Positions 1 to 9,285 of a stretch of 64,000 nt of DNA are shown one piece after another; positions within the stretch are counted from its first letter, which is position 1; every line of letters starts with the position of its first letter. Origin of the DNA: Azophilus sp965200465 (GTDB lineage: Bacteria > Pseudomonadota > Gammaproteobacteria > Pseudomonadales > Azotimanducaceae); assembly GCA_965200465.1 (NCBI GenBank), contig OZ241358.1, positions 3,038,001 to 3,102,000 on the forward strand. Direction: 5' to 3'. The position numbers were made by a program, and so were the translations under genes. Under the pieces are notes generated by a model. The model was not told the DNA's origin. It was given only the letters and a program-made list of their open reading frames with translations, and did not search any database.

Positions 1-101
1 AAGCTCAATCCGATTCCCCGCCGAGCTGCACAAGCCCCGCTGAACTTGCCGGTCCCAATCCCCGGATGCGGATCATTGCCCAGCCCACCGCCGGCGACCC
101 T

Positions 102-152
102 TGGGAACGCGGGCCTTAAGGCCTGCCGGCGGGCGGGGCGCCCGCGCTCCCA
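102..152. repeat. GC-rich inverted repeat (REP-like hairpin)
   Basis: Two 13-base arms, 102-114 and 140-152, are complementary at 12 of 13 positions and enclose a short GC-rich loop containing the palindrome GGCCTTAAGGCC. It lies in noncoding sequence ahead of the first gene. The shape resembles dispersed extragenic palindromes, but only one copy is visible here, so the repeat-family assignment is inferred. The rest of 1-331 shows no convincing gene. Confidence 0.45.
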
Positions 153-331
153 GGCAGCAGACCTTTGCTAGGCGCCGCATCCATGCAATTGCAGGAAAAC
201 CCTTGCACAGTGCGCCTTGCGAGGCGCTGCAACGCTTCCTTAAGCGGGGCTTGGGGCCTTGCCGGGCGGGAGCGCCTTGCGGCGCCGCCAATATGCTAGG
301 ATGGCCGCTCCATGCAGTTGGGCGGACGGCG

Positions 332-2383
332 ATGCGGGAAGGTTATCCGGGGCTTTTGGGGGCGGCGCTTGGCGTGGCCCTGTTGTTGGTTCATGGCTGC
401 GGTCGGGAGGAGCCTAGTTCCTCCGCAACGGCGGTGGATTCTCCCACGGAGAAACCGGAGATTGCCGGTTCGACGCTCCAGGAGCGGTTGTTGCGCTACA
501 CCGAGGAGCGGGCGCCCTGCTTGGACTACCAGCCGTTGCGCAAGCCTTTGTTTGGCGATGTGCATGTTCACACCAGCTACTCGTTCGACGCCGCCGCCAA
601 CACTACGGGGGCGACGCCGGAGGATGCGCATCGCTTCGCCCGGGGGGAGTCCATCCCGTTTTGGCCCTTGAACGAAGCGGGCGACCCGGTTGGCGAGTTC
701 AGCATTGATCGGCCCTTGGACTTTTTGGCGGTGACCGACCACGGGGAGTTTCTCGGCGAACGGGAGCTGTGCCGCACCCCAGGCTCCGCGAGCTACGACA
801 CGGAGTTCTGCGCCGGCTACCGGATGGACGAGCGGCAGGGCATGGTGATGTTCGCCCAGTCCATCAACGTGGAGGCGCCGGTGCGCATCGAAACCCTGTG
901 CGGAGAGGACGGCAGCCTATGCCCGCAAGCGGCGACGGAGCCTTGGCGACGGATCCTAGAGGCCGCCGAAGCCGCCTACGACCGCAGCGAGCAATGCGCC
1001 TTCACCAGCTTCGTCGGCTATGAGTACACGGGCACCCCGGGCACCTCCAACTACCACCGCAACGTCATTTTCCGCAACGCCAAGGTGCCGGATTTGCCGG
1101 TTTCCTATTTTGAAGCGCCCATCGACAGCCAGCTTTGGGCGGCCTTGGACGCCGCCTGCCTTGAGCAGGAAGGCTGCGACTACCTGACCATTCCCCACAA
1201 CACCAACCTCTCCAACGGGCGCATGGCCCCCTACGGGGGCGTTCCGCAAACGGCGGAGGCGCGGCAAGGCTACGCGAGCACCCGCCTGAAGCGGGAGCCG
1301 ATCATCGAAATCTTCCAGCACAAGGGCGCCTCGGAGTGCATCAACGGCCTTTCGACGGTGTTGGGAGCGCCGGATGAACTTTGCAATGTGGAGGCGGTTC
1401 GCCAGCTAGGGCGAATGGAGACCTACATCGACTTGGACGCGGCCACGGGCGCTTTGACGCACAGCACCGACGCCATTATGACCGAGGAATGCGGCGACGG
1501 CGTGGGCGAACAGGGCATGTTGGGCGCCGGCTGCGTGGATGAGACGGACTTCGTGCGCTCCGCCCTGCTGGTGGGCCTAAAGGAGGAGCGGGAGGTCGGC
1601 CTCAACCCCGTCAAGCTGGGCATCGTCGCCGCCACCGACACCCATGCGGCGACGCCCGGCGCCGTTGTGGAGGAGGACTACCGGGGCCACGTCACCGGCG
1701 AAGCCAGCCCCAGGGAGCGCCTGCAGCCCGGGGTGCTGACCGCCGGGCGGGAAGGCAACCCCGGCGGCTTGGCCGGGGTTTGGGCGGTGGAGAACTCCCG
1801 GGACGCCATCTTTGAGGCCATGCAGCGGCGCGAGGTGTTCGGCACTTCCGGGCCGCGCATCGCTCCGCGCTTCTTCGCCGGCTGGAGTTTTGCGGAGAAT
1901 CTTTGCGGCGTCGAATCCCTAGTGGAGGAAGGATATGCCGGCGGCGTCCCCATGGGCGGCGACCTGAGCGCGGTGCCGAGTGCGGACGCCAAGCCGGCCT
2001 TCGTCGCCCTCGCCGCCCGGGACGCCGCTGCAAGCGCCGCCCCCTTGCAGCAGTTGCAGCTCGTCAAGGGTTGGATTGACGGGGACGGGCGCATGCGCAC
2101 CGAAGTGCGCACCATCGCCGGGTCGGCGGAGACGGAGACGGGCTTTGACTCCCTGTGTGTGGTGGTGCGGGACGAGGCGTTCCAAGCCGACCAATCGGCC
2201 TACTACTATTTGCGCGTGGTGCAGATGCCGACCTTGCGTTGGAGCACTTACGACTGCCGACGCATTGAGGAGACGGAGCGGCCGGAGGTTTGCCGCAACG
2301 GCTCTCTGCCGGAAACCACGGTGGAAATGGCCTGGACCTCCCCCATTTGGTTCCGTCCCGCCAAGGCCGGGCCGGCCGCATAG
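332..2383 (+). CDS. DUF3604 family lipoprotein, PHP-like putative metal hydrolase
   Basis: A 683-residue protein. The chosen ATG puts a hydrophobic N-terminus directly before a lipobox-like LVHGC (Cys about 23), so it is probably an exported lipoprotein. An in-frame ATG at 293 is the alternative start; the frame stays open upstream without signal character. A His-x-His in FGDVHVHTSYSFDA (about 75-88) and later TDHGEFLGE, IPHNTN and ATDTHAATPG segments look like the metal ligands of a PHP-type site. DUF3604 proteins are large uncharacterised proteins often found near catabolic genes, and no substrate is known. It is followed 40 bases later by an SDR gene and may be cotranscribed with it. Confidence 0.85.
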   Translation: MREGYPGLLGAALGVALLLVHGCGREEPSSSATAVDSPTEKPEIAGSTLQERLLRYTEERAPCLDYQPLRKPLFGDVHVHTSYSFDAAANTTGATPEDAHRFARGESIPFWPLNEAGDPVGEFSIDRPLDFLAVTDHGEFLGERELCRTPGSASYDTEFCAGYRMDERQGMVMFAQSINVEAPVRIETLCGEDGSLCPQAATEPWRRILEAAEAAYDRSEQCAFTSFVGYEYTGTPGTSNYHRNVIFRNAKVPDLPVSYFEAPIDSQLWAALDAACLEQEGCDYLTIPHNTNLSNGRMAPYGGVPQTAEARQGYASTRLKREPIIEIFQHKGASECINGLSTVLGAPDELCNVEAVRQLGRMETYIDLDAATGALTHSTDAIMTEECGDGVGEQGMLGAGCVDETDFVRSALLVGLKEEREVGLNPVKLGIVAATDTHAATPGAVVEEDYRGHVTGEASPRERLQPGVLTAGREGNPGGLAGVWAVENSRDAIFEAMQRREVFGTSGPRIAPRFFAGWSFAENLCGVESLVEEGYAGGVPMGGDLSAVPSADAKPAFVALAARDAAASAAPLQQLQLVKGWIDGDGRMRTEVRTIAGSAETETGFDSLCVVVRDEAFQADQSAYYYLRVVQMPTLRWSTYDCRRIEETERPEVCRNGSLPETTVEMAWTSPIWFRPAKAGPAA

Positions 2384-2423
2384 CCCACCGCCAAGCAATG
2401 CAAATAATGCAAATGGAGTTGCC

Positions 2424-3296
2424 GTGAACGCACCCAAGGTGGCGGTTGTAACCGGCGCCAGCCGCGGCGCCGGCAAGGGCATAGCCCTTGGTCTGGCCGC
2501 CCAAGGCCTGACCGTCTATGTGACGGGCCGCTCCAAGTCCAACGCCTCCGCCACCCTGAAGGGCGAGCTGCTGCAGGGCACTCTGGACGCCACCGCCGCC
2601 GCCGTTCAAGCCGCCGGCGGCGAGGGCGTCGCCGTGGCGTGCGACCACTCGGACGACGCGCAAACCAAGCTTTTGTTTGAGCAGGTGGCCGACGAGCAGG
2701 GGCGCTTGGACATTCTGGTGAACAACGCGGCGCTCATCCACGAAAACCTCATCGACCCCGGCGGCTTTTGGGAGAAGCCCTTGGAGCTGGCCGACATTCT
2801 TGACGTCGGGCTGCGCTCGGCGTATGTGGCCAGCTACTACGCCGCTCCGCTCATGGTGGCGCAAAACCGCGGCCTCATCGCCTTCACCTCCTCCTTCGGC
2901 GGCGTCTGCTACATGCATGGCCCCGCCTACGGCGCCCAAAAGGCCGGGCTGGACAAGCTGGCCGCAGACATGGCGGTGGACTTGGAGAAAACCAGCGTCG
3001 CCGCGGTGTCGCTGTGGCTGGGGCCGTTGCTGACCGAGCGCACGGACATCGTGCTGCGCCACCGCGGCGAGCAGTACGACGACTTCATGGCCTTGGCGGA
3101 GACGCCCCAGTTCAACGGCAGGATCATTCACGCCTTGGCGATGGACGCGAACTTGGCGGAGAAGTCCGGCCAAACCCTGATCACCGCCGAGCTCGCCCGG
3201 GAGTACGGCATCGCCGACACGGACGGCCGCCAGCCGCCCTCCTACCGCGAGCATCTCGGCGAGCCGCGCCAACCCCATCCCGCCCGCGTGGTATGA
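2424..3296 (+). CDS. Short-chain dehydrogenase/reductase
   Basis: A 290-residue NAD(P)-dependent oxidoreductase of the classical SDR fold. The cofactor loop TGASRGAGKG is near the N-terminus, followed by the NNAA motif and the catalytic pair in YGAQK. The GTG at 2424 is chosen because a GGAG lies six bases upstream and the product then begins immediately before the first beta strand. The next gene overlaps by four bases (ATGA), so the two are translationally coupled. The C-terminal extension after the Rossmann core resembles DHRS1-type SDRs. The partner flavoenzyme suggests redox steps on a ketone or enone, possibly steroid-derived; the substrate is inferred from context only. Confidence 0.9.
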   Translation: MNAPKVAVVTGASRGAGKGIALGLAAQGLTVYVTGRSKSNASATLKGELLQGTLDATAAAVQAAGGEGVAVACDHSDDAQTKLLFEQVADEQGRLDILVNNAALIHENLIDPGGFWEKPLELADILDVGLRSAYVASYYAAPLMVAQNRGLIAFTSSFGGVCYMHGPAYGAQKAGLDKLAADMAVDLEKTSVAAVSLWLGPLLTERTDIVLRHRGEQYDDFMALAETPQFNGRIIHALAMDANLAEKSGQTLITAELAREYGIADTDGRQPPSYREHLGEPRQPHPARVV

Positions 3297-4504
3297 GCGC
3301 CGCCACCGCCATCGATCCCTTTGCGCCTTGGCGGCTGCGCGGGCTGGAGCTGCGCAACCGCTTCATCAAGGCCGCCACCTTTGAGGGCCACTGCCCCGGC
3401 GGGCGTCCGGACCGGGAGGGTTTGGCGCGCTTTCACGAGGCGTTCGCCAAGGGCGGCGCCGCGCTTTGCACCGTCTCCTACGGCGCCGTGGAGCCGGGCG
3501 GGCGCACCCTGGACGACCAGATGTGCCTGCAGGACGACATCCTCGAGGACCTGCGCCAAGTCACGGACGCCATTCACCAGCAGGGCGCCAAGGCGTCGGT
3601 GCAGCTCGCCCACGGCGGCGGCTTCTCCAAGTGGCGGGGCTGGGTGGGCAGGCGCGCCCGCGGGCCGAGCAACGGCCTCAACGACTTGGGAATGCTGGTC
3701 GGCGCCCCCTTCACCCGGGCGCTGCGCCTCGCGGAGCTGCCCAAGCTGGCCGAAGACTACCGCACCAGCGCCATGCGGGCGGTTGCCGCCGGCTTCGACG
3801 CCCTGGAGCTGCACATGGGCCACGGCTACCTGCTTAGTCAGTTTCTGTGCCCGGCCGTCAACAAGCGCAGCGACGAATACGGCGGTTCGCTGGAGAACCG
3901 CGCCCGGTTCCCGCTGCAGGTGCTGCGGGCGGTGCGCGAGGGCGTGGGCGGCGCCGTGCCCATCATCGTGAAGATGAACCTGCGCGACGGCTTTCCGGGC
4001 GGCTTGGAAATAGAGGACAGCGTCGCCTTCGCCAAGCTGCTGGAGGCCCAGGGCGCGGACGCCTTGGTGCTCAGCGGCGGCTCCTCCGCCAAGAACGCGA
4101 TGTATCTGTTTCGCGGCGAGAGCATCGTTCACGAGCTCATCAAGGCGCAGCGCCGCAAGATCGACAAGTGGGTGTACCGCATGGCGGCGTCCAGAATGAA
4201 GTCCCTGCCGTTCGAGGAGCTTTACTTCCTGGACTTGGCGAAGCAGGTGATGGCGGCGGTGGAGCTGCCGTTGATCTGCGTCGGCGGCGTGCAGAGCCTC
4301 GCCAGCGTGCATCGGGCGTTGGCGGAGGGCTACCAAGCGGTGCAGCTAGGCCGTGCGCTCATCCATGACCCGGCGCTGGTCAGGCATTACCAAGAGGGGT
4401 CGAAAACCGAATCCGGCTGCACCATCTGCAACCGCTGCGTAGCGGAAATGGACCGCGACGGCGTGCGCTGCGTCCTCAACGACGCCTTGCCGGTGCGCGC
4501 CTAA
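3293..4504 (+). CDS. Old yellow enzyme family NADH:flavin oxidoreductase
   Basis: A 403-residue FMN-dependent ene-reductase-like TIM barrel. Visible family signatures are QLAHGG (about 104-109), the substrate-binding histidines in HMGHGYLLSQFL (H174, H177) and the KRSDEYGGSLENR block (191-203) before the FMN phosphate site. The C-terminus carries C376, C379, C382 and C393, reminiscent of the Fe-S ligands of 2,4-dienoyl-CoA reductase. The second FAD/NAD domain of that enzyme is absent, so these cysteines may be vestigial. It starts inside the stop codon of the SDR gene. Reduction of a conjugated enone is the likely reaction class; the substrate is unknown. Confidence 0.9.
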   Translation: MSAATAIDPFAPWRLRGLELRNRFIKAATFEGHCPGGRPDREGLARFHEAFAKGGAALCTVSYGAVEPGGRTLDDQMCLQDDILEDLRQVTDAIHQQGAKASVQLAHGGGFSKWRGWVGRRARGPSNGLNDLGMLVGAPFTRALRLAELPKLAEDYRTSAMRAVAAGFDALELHMGHGYLLSQFLCPAVNKRSDEYGGSLENRARFPLQVLRAVREGVGGAVPIIVKMNLRDGFPGGLEIEDSVAFAKLLEAQGADALVLSGGSSAKNAMYLFRGESIVHELIKAQRRKIDKWVYRMAASRMKSLPFEELYFLDLAKQVMAAVELPLICVGGVQSLASVHRALAEGYQAVQLGRALIHDPALVRHYQEGSKTESGCTICNRCVAEMDRDGVRCVLNDALPVRA

Positions 4505-4549
4505 CCTCTTAGACCAGTTTGGCTAGCCGTTCGGAATAAGGGAAAGGCC

Positions 4550-6052
4550 ATGTTGCCCGACAGCATCATGCGCAAATTGCAAGCCGCCGTGGAGCACCGA
4601 GACAGGCACGACCCAGTCGTCTTCGTGGGGCGGGATGATGAACTTCGGTTCCTGCACGGTCTGATTCAAGTCATTGTGCGGGAGGGGGCCGCCCCGCGCA
4701 GTGCCCTGCGCGTCGTCCAAGGCCCACCAGGGGCGGGGAAAACCGCGCTGTGCCAGCAATTCATGACCAGCCTCCGCAACCAAGCAGCCAACGCCGTTGG
4801 TGCTGAAGTCGCGGCGGATGCGCCCAAAGTCGTCTGCGCCACCATCACTGCGGCCGATCTGGGCCGGCCTCCGCTGTCCTTGGCGAATCTCATCACTAGA
4901 AGCATAGTGGACGGCCTGTCGGGTGCGCTGCGCAACTTCATGTCAGCCGAGCGCAAGGCGCTTCTTGGCCAATCACTGGAGAATCTCCGCGACCTAGTCT
5001 CCCAGAAGTGGTTCCGCGGCAAAACCTGGGAGGAACTGCAAGCCGCTGGACAAGGGCTGGACCAGCACAGCGAATTATGGGAGTGCATCGCCACGCTCGC
5101 TGAGAAAGTCTGGCCCGAAGGCGCCACTGTGGCGTTGTGCTTGGACGAGGCGCAGAATTGCGACCCCAACAACGAAAACGCCGTCAAAAACCTTGGCGAC
5201 CTGTGCGAAGGGCAGCACCAAACTCCCCTCGCGCTGCTCTGCTTTGGGTTGCCCAACATATCCGACGTGCTGCGGCGGATGCAAATATCCCGCCCACCCG
5301 ACGATTGCGAGCGCGGCTTAGGCTGCCTGCTGCCGGGGCAAGGGGCGCAAGTCATTGATCGGACCCTTGACGCATGGGGGATGAGCAACCGCAACCCCGC
5401 ATGGGCCGAGCACGTTCAATCACTTGGCATGACCGCCGAGGAATGGGACAGTTGGCGGGCGCGTCTAATCGAGGGCTTGGCTGAGTCCGCCGGCGAGTTC
5501 CCCCAGCACATCGCAGTGGCGCTGGCGTCCATGGCCGACGCTGTCCTAGGCATGGGCGAAGGCCAGTGCTTCGACGATGCGCTGGATGAAGCCATACGCA
5601 AGCAGCATCAAGACCGCAAAAGCACCTACTACCTGCACATACTCAAGGATGATCGGCTGCACGGCCACCAAATGGCGCTAGGGGCCGTTTGCGAACTCAT
5701 CCAGCGCATGGATGCGCGCGGCGGCTTCGTGGAGAGAGATGCAGCCATGAGCTTGCTGGCAGTAGCCGACGATTACGGACGGTCAATTGCGGATGGATGC
5801 AATGTGCTGGACGCGGCAGTGGCCAAAGGCATCTTGGGCGAGATGAGCATGACATTGGATGACGACACGGTCATCGATCTTGTCAACTCCCCGCCCATCC
5901 AATCCATGCAAACGCACTTGCGCCGGAAATTGCAGTACGGACTGGGCAAAGGCAAGCCCGCCGCCGCAAGCCTTCTGCGGAAAGTGGACGAACTGGCGCC
6001 GCCGGATGGCGCATATTGCGGCGACGGGGATGCGTCAGGCCACAGGCCGTAG
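4550..6052 (+). CDS. Orphan AAA-type P-loop ATPase
   Basis: A 500-residue protein with a clear Walker A (GPPGAGKT, 58-65), Walker B (LCLDEAQN, D199/E200) and a sensor-1-like LLCFGLPN strand. The fold resembles ORC/TniB/ExeA-type AAA ATPases, followed by a roughly 230-residue helical C-terminal region that was not recognised. No transposase, nuclease or effector gene lies beside it. It is flanked by catabolic genes and its 3' end abuts a truncated LysR gene on the other strand, so it looks like a small acquired cargo. DNA or protein remodelling is inferred only from the ATPase core. Confidence 0.8.
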   Translation: MLPDSIMRKLQAAVEHRDRHDPVVFVGRDDELRFLHGLIQVIVREGAAPRSALRVVQGPPGAGKTALCQQFMTSLRNQAANAVGAEVAADAPKVVCATITAADLGRPPLSLANLITRSIVDGLSGALRNFMSAERKALLGQSLENLRDLVSQKWFRGKTWEELQAAGQGLDQHSELWECIATLAEKVWPEGATVALCLDEAQNCDPNNENAVKNLGDLCEGQHQTPLALLCFGLPNISDVLRRMQISRPPDDCERGLGCLLPGQGAQVIDRTLDAWGMSNRNPAWAEHVQSLGMTAEEWDSWRARLIEGLAESAGEFPQHIAVALASMADAVLGMGEGQCFDDALDEAIRKQHQDRKSTYYLHILKDDRLHGHQMALGAVCELIQRMDARGGFVERDAAMSLLAVADDYGRSIADGCNVLDAAVAKGILGEMSMTLDDDTVIDLVNSPPIQSMQTHLRRKLQYGLGKGKPAAASLLRKVDELAPPDGAYCGDGDASGHRP

Positions 6053-6077
6053 GCTGCGCCGCCAACGCGGAGTTCGG

Positions 6078-6368
6078 GACGGCTTCCAACTTCCCGGCCC
6101 GCTGTAGTTCGTTAAAGGCGTTGGAGACTCTGCCGGCAAGAAGCTCACCCTCGGCTGTAGGCCACATGCCCGAGGTGCTTCGATCGAAAAGGGATTTGCC
6201 GATGGACTTCTCGACCTTGTGAATCGCTTTCGCGACGGCCGTCTGCGATTTCGCAATCTGTTTGGCAGCTCGTGAAACGCCGCCCACTTCCACAACCTCC
6301 ATGACGCAATGAAGGCCCTTGAGCGTCAATTCCGGTGTGTGCAGGACCTTTGAAATGATGCGATCCAT
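6078..6368 (-). pseudogene. Truncated LysR-type regulator (HTH domain only)
   Basis: The first 97 codons read as a LysR N-terminal winged-helix domain: SRAAKQIAKSQTAVAKAIH recognition region (32-50), then VEKSIGKSLFDR (52-63). After that the frame runs on to 5883 without any effector-binding domain, into sequence antisense to the end of the AAA gene. Normal family members are about 300 residues. Most likely it is a remnant left when the neighbouring ATPase segment arrived. A free-standing DNA-binding domain that is still expressed cannot be excluded. Confidence 0.65.
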
Positions 6369-6451
6369 CTATCCGACCACTTGTGGGTACATTGATACGG
6401 CATTTTTTTGGGGACCATGCGAAAACATCTTGCCAAAAGTAGCTGTGGCCT

Positions 6452-8050
6452 CTAACCCCTTGCACTGAGCAGGAACTTCTGCACCTTGCCGGAGGCGTTG
6501 CGCGGCAGTTCATCCACCCAGGTGATGCGGCGCGGCGCCTTGTAGTTGGCCATTTGCGCCCGCGCCCACTGCAACAGGTCTTCGGCTTGCGGGTTGCAGC
6601 CCCGGCGGCGCACCACGAAGGCGTGGCCCACTTCGCCCAGCCGCTCGTCCGGAGCGCCCAGCACGGCTACCTCGGCGATGTCCGGGTGCGCCGACAGCAG
6701 ATTTTCGATTTCCGCCGGATAGCAGTTGAAGCCGCCGCAGATGTACATGTCCTTCAGGCGGTCAACGATCCGCAGGTAGCCGCGCTGGTCCAGCACGCCG
6801 AGGTCGCCGGTCTTAAGCCAGCCTTCCGGAGTGACGGCCGCCGCAGTGGCCGCCGGATCGTCCAAATAACCCTGCATGACGTTGAAGCCGCGCACCCAGA
6901 CTTCGCCGGCCTCCCCGGCCGGCAGGGCCTGGCCGGCGCCGCCGGCGATGCGCATCTCCACGCCGCGCATGGCTTGGCCGCAGGTGTTGGCGATGGTCTC
7001 AAAGTCGTCCCCGGGGCGGCACAGGGACACCACCCCGCAGGATTCGGTGAGGCCGTAGGCGGTGTACACCTCATCGATGCCGAGCCGCTTCTTCATGTCC
7101 TTGACCAGCTGCACGGGCACCGAGGCGGCGCCGGTGGCCGCGCAACGCAGGGAGCTTAGGTTCGTTTCCTCAAGGTCCGGGTGCGCCAACAGGGATTGAA
7201 AGAGGGTCGGCGGCCCCGGCAGCAGGCTGATGCGCTGCCGTTCTATTTGGCGCAGCGTGCGCCCCGCGTCGAAGGCGGCCTCTGGAAAGATGGTCGCGCC
7301 CCGCAGCAGCGCGGCCAGCCAACCGGCCTTGTAGCCGAATGAGTGGAAGAAGGGATTGACGATCAGATAGCGATCTTGGGCGTTCAACCCCATTGCCGAG
7401 GACCACTCATCAAAGGTGGCGATGTTCTGCCCGTGGGTGGTCATGGCTCCCTTGGGAGCCCCGGTGGTGCCGGAGGTGTAGAGGATGTCGGAGAGATCGT
7501 CGGGCGCAACCGCATCAATGCGCTCTCTTAGGGCGCTGTCCGCAATCCCTTCGCCCAAGCGCATGAAGGCGTCCAGCGCCAGCACTGAAGCGTCCTTGGG
7601 AGCGTTGCCGCCGGCGTCCGCCGGCCCAAGGCTCGGCAGCGCGACGATGCGTTCAAGCGCCGGGCAGTTCTGCGCGGCCAGCAGGGCGGCGTAGTCCACG
7701 CCAAGGAACCCGCCTGAAGCGAAGGCCAGTTTGGCGCCCGAGCGGCGCACGATGTCCGCAGCCTCCAAGCCCTTGAAGCGGGTGTTGATGGGCACCAGCA
7801 CACCGCCGACCAGCTGGCCCGCGAGGGCCGCGCACACCCAGTCCGCCATGTTCGGCGCCCAGATCGCAAAGCGTTCGCCAGGCTGCAGGCCCGCGGCCAC
7901 AACAGCCTTGGCCAGCAGGTCCGCCCGCGCCTTAAGCTCCGCGAACGTCAGTTGGCCGCCGTCCTCGACGATGGCCGGCCGAGGCCCATGCTCCGCCGCC
8001 GCCGCCCGCAGCACCCGGGGGATGGTTCGGCGCAAGTCGCCCATCCTCAT
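6452..8050 (-). CDS. fadD3: FadD3-like acyl-CoA synthetase (HIP-CoA ligase)
   Basis: A 532-residue AMP-forming ligase. It carries the P-loop-like YTSGTTGAPKGAM, the NPFFHSFGYKAG segment typical of FadD3, the A5-type YGLTE, the TGDLG motif and a C-terminal Lys in ASGKVQK. FadD3 in actinobacteria and proteobacteria activates HIP (the propionate side-chain C/D-ring product of steroid breakdown) to its CoA ester, and the window contains the matching downstream ipd genes. The start could also be the ATG at 8044. It lies 8 bases after the NTF2-like gene on the same strand, so they probably form one operon divergent from the Lrp/AsnC pair. Confidence 0.85.
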   Translation of the reverse strand: MRMGDLRRTIPRVLRAAAAEHGPRPAIVEDGGQLTFAELKARADLLAKAVVAAGLQPGERFAIWAPNMADWVCAALAGQLVGGVLVPINTRFKGLEAADIVRRSGAKLAFASGGFLGVDYAALLAAQNCPALERIVALPSLGPADAGGNAPKDASVLALDAFMRLGEGIADSALRERIDAVAPDDLSDILYTSGTTGAPKGAMTTHGQNIATFDEWSSAMGLNAQDRYLIVNPFFHSFGYKAGWLAALLRGATIFPEAAFDAGRTLRQIERQRISLLPGPPTLFQSLLAHPDLEETNLSSLRCAATGAASVPVQLVKDMKKRLGIDEVYTAYGLTESCGVVSLCRPGDDFETIANTCGQAMRGVEMRIAGGAGQALPAGEAGEVWVRGFNVMQGYLDDPAATAAAVTPEGWLKTGDLGVLDQRGYLRIVDRLKDMYICGGFNCYPAEIENLLSAHPDIAEVAVLGAPDERLGEVGHAFVVRRRGCNPQAEDLLQWARAQMANYKAPRRITWVDELPRNASGKVQKFLLSARG

Positions 8051-8058
8051 CGGGCCGC

Positions 8059-8682
8059 CTAGCGCACTCGAATGCGCGGGTCGGGCGCTCCCCGGCGGAT
8101 CGTTGCGAGAAACTTCTCCAGCGGCGCCGGCGCCGCCACCTCAGGCTCGTCGGCCGTAGGCGGATGCTCCCAAAAAGCCTGCCACGAGGGAAACAGCTCG
8201 TGAAAGGCGCCCCGATACGGCGCCCGGCCTGGCCAGCGCATCTTCAGGTCGCCCACTGGAGGCTTGTTGAGGTCCGTCGCGTACCAGTAGCAGGGCAGCC
8301 GCCGCCGGAAGAACCAGCGGCCGTCGATGCGTTCATAGCTGTCCCAATAGAGCATCTGCATGATGACCCACTCGGCGCCCGTCTCGTGCTCGTTCTTTGA
8401 GTACAGCAACCCCAAGGCGTGGTCCGGGTCCTCGAACTCGATGATGTGGTTGCCGGTGTGGTGGGAGGTGCCGGTGAACTGCAGCCGCAAGGTGTCGTCC
8501 AGCCAACGCTTCAGATGCCCCCGGCCGGTCTTGTGCCGGCTAACGCGGATGTCCGGCGCAAACAGATTGACGTGGGCGTCCAGGTCGCGCATGTCCAGGG
8601 AGACAGCGTATTTGGCCGCCAATTGGCGGATCTCCTCAATGGACTCCAGCCGCTCCAAGCGTTGCTCCAAAGACCCCTCCAT
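8059..8682 (-). CDS. SnoaL/NTF2-like family protein
   Basis: A 207-residue protein of the nuclear transport factor 2-like cone fold, a family that includes ring-hydroxylating dioxygenase small subunits, steroid isomerases and polyketide cyclases. The characteristic N-terminal helix EIRQLAAKYAVSLDMRD is followed by HVNLFAPD and a later FRRRLPCYWY strand. The ATG at 8682 gives a normal family start; the frame extends further upstream, but into sequence that looks like promoter. It sits immediately upstream of fadD3. A dehydratase or isomerase role on a steroid intermediate is plausible but is inferred from neighbours. Confidence 0.75.
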   Translation of the reverse strand: MEGSLEQRLERLESIEEIRQLAAKYAVSLDMRDLDAHVNLFAPDIRVSRHKTGRGHLKRWLDDTLRLQFTGTSHHTGNHIIEFEDPDHALGLLYSKNEHETGAEWVIMQMLYWDSYERIDGRWFFRRRLPCYWYATDLNKPPVGDLKMRWPGRAPYRGAFHELFPSWQAFWEHPPTADEPEVAAPAPLEKFLATIRRGAPDPRIRVR

Positions 8683-8817
8683 GCGCACCCTCCGTAGGCG
8701 ATGCTTCACGCAAATGCTCAATCGAACACACCCTAACATACGCAAACGGAAAAAAAGTAGTGACAATAGGGACGAAATACGCAATGATGGCCGAGTTAGT
8801 TGGAGAGGACTGAGGCA
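8683..8817. promoter_or_regulatory. Divergent promoter region with repeated ACGCAA motifs
   Basis: This AT-rich stretch separates the fadD3 operon from the Lrp/AsnC operon. It holds three copies in the same orientation of an ACGCAA core: 8708-8713, 8740-8745 (as TACGCAAACG) and 8779-8784. The same 8-mer, inverted as TTTGCGTA, occurs at 13772-13779 in another divergent promoter of this cluster. They are candidate Lrp/AsnC binding sites; no experimental consensus supports this. Confidence 0.45.
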
Positions 8818-9285
8818 TTGGCGGAAGCGTCCCCCATTCCGGACCGGCTGGACCGGGAGATCATCGCCCTGCTGCGGCAGGACGGCCGTATGTCAACCTT
8901 GGAGCTGGCGAGGAAGCTGGGCTCCACCCCCTCCACCGTGCGCAAGCGCATCCGCAGCCTGGAGGACAACGGCGTCATGCGGGTGGTGGCGGTCACGGAC
9001 TTCTCGGCGGCCGGCTTCGACCTGCTGCTCGCCATCGGCATCGAAGTCGAAGACCGCAACCCAGAGGCCGTTGGCCGGGAACTCGCCGAGTTGCCGGAAG
9101 TGTTCTCGGTGAACCTGACCACCGGCCCGAACGACCTGGAGATCTTGGTGGCGGCCCAGTCCTTCGAGCAGCTCGCCACCTTCCTGCATGAAGAGGCGTC
9201 CCAGGTTGACGGCATCGGCCGCCTGGTGCCCGGGCTGGCCGTTGAAGTGTACAAATACCAAACGGACTCCGTGCCGCAACTGTGA
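8818..9285 (+). CDS. Lrp/AsnC family transcriptional regulator (first of a pair)
   Basis: A 155-residue regulator with an N-terminal winged HTH (LDREIIALLRQDGRMSTLEL, then STPSTVRKRIRSLEDNG) and a C-terminal RAM/AsnC ligand domain. The TTG at 8818 is preferred because GGAGAGG lies ten bases upstream; an upstream in-frame TTG at 8800 is possible. Its end overlaps the second Lrp-type gene by four bases (GTGA). A coupled pair suggests hetero-oligomeric regulation. The divergent position next to fadD3 suggests control of the HIP pathway, where actinobacteria use the TetR-type KstR2 instead. Confidence 0.85.
   Translation: MAEASPIPDRLDREIIALLRQDGRMSTLELARKLGSTPSTVRKRIRSLEDNGVMRVVAVTDFSAAGFDLLLAIGIEVEDRNPEAVGRELAELPEVFSVNLTTGPNDLEILVAAQSFEQLATFLHEEASQVDGIGRLVPGLAVEVYKYQTDSVPQL

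Noticed and set aside
2064..3278. 404-residue frame on the minus strand
   Set aside because: Antisense to the SDR and DUF3604 genes, low-complexity residues, no motif.
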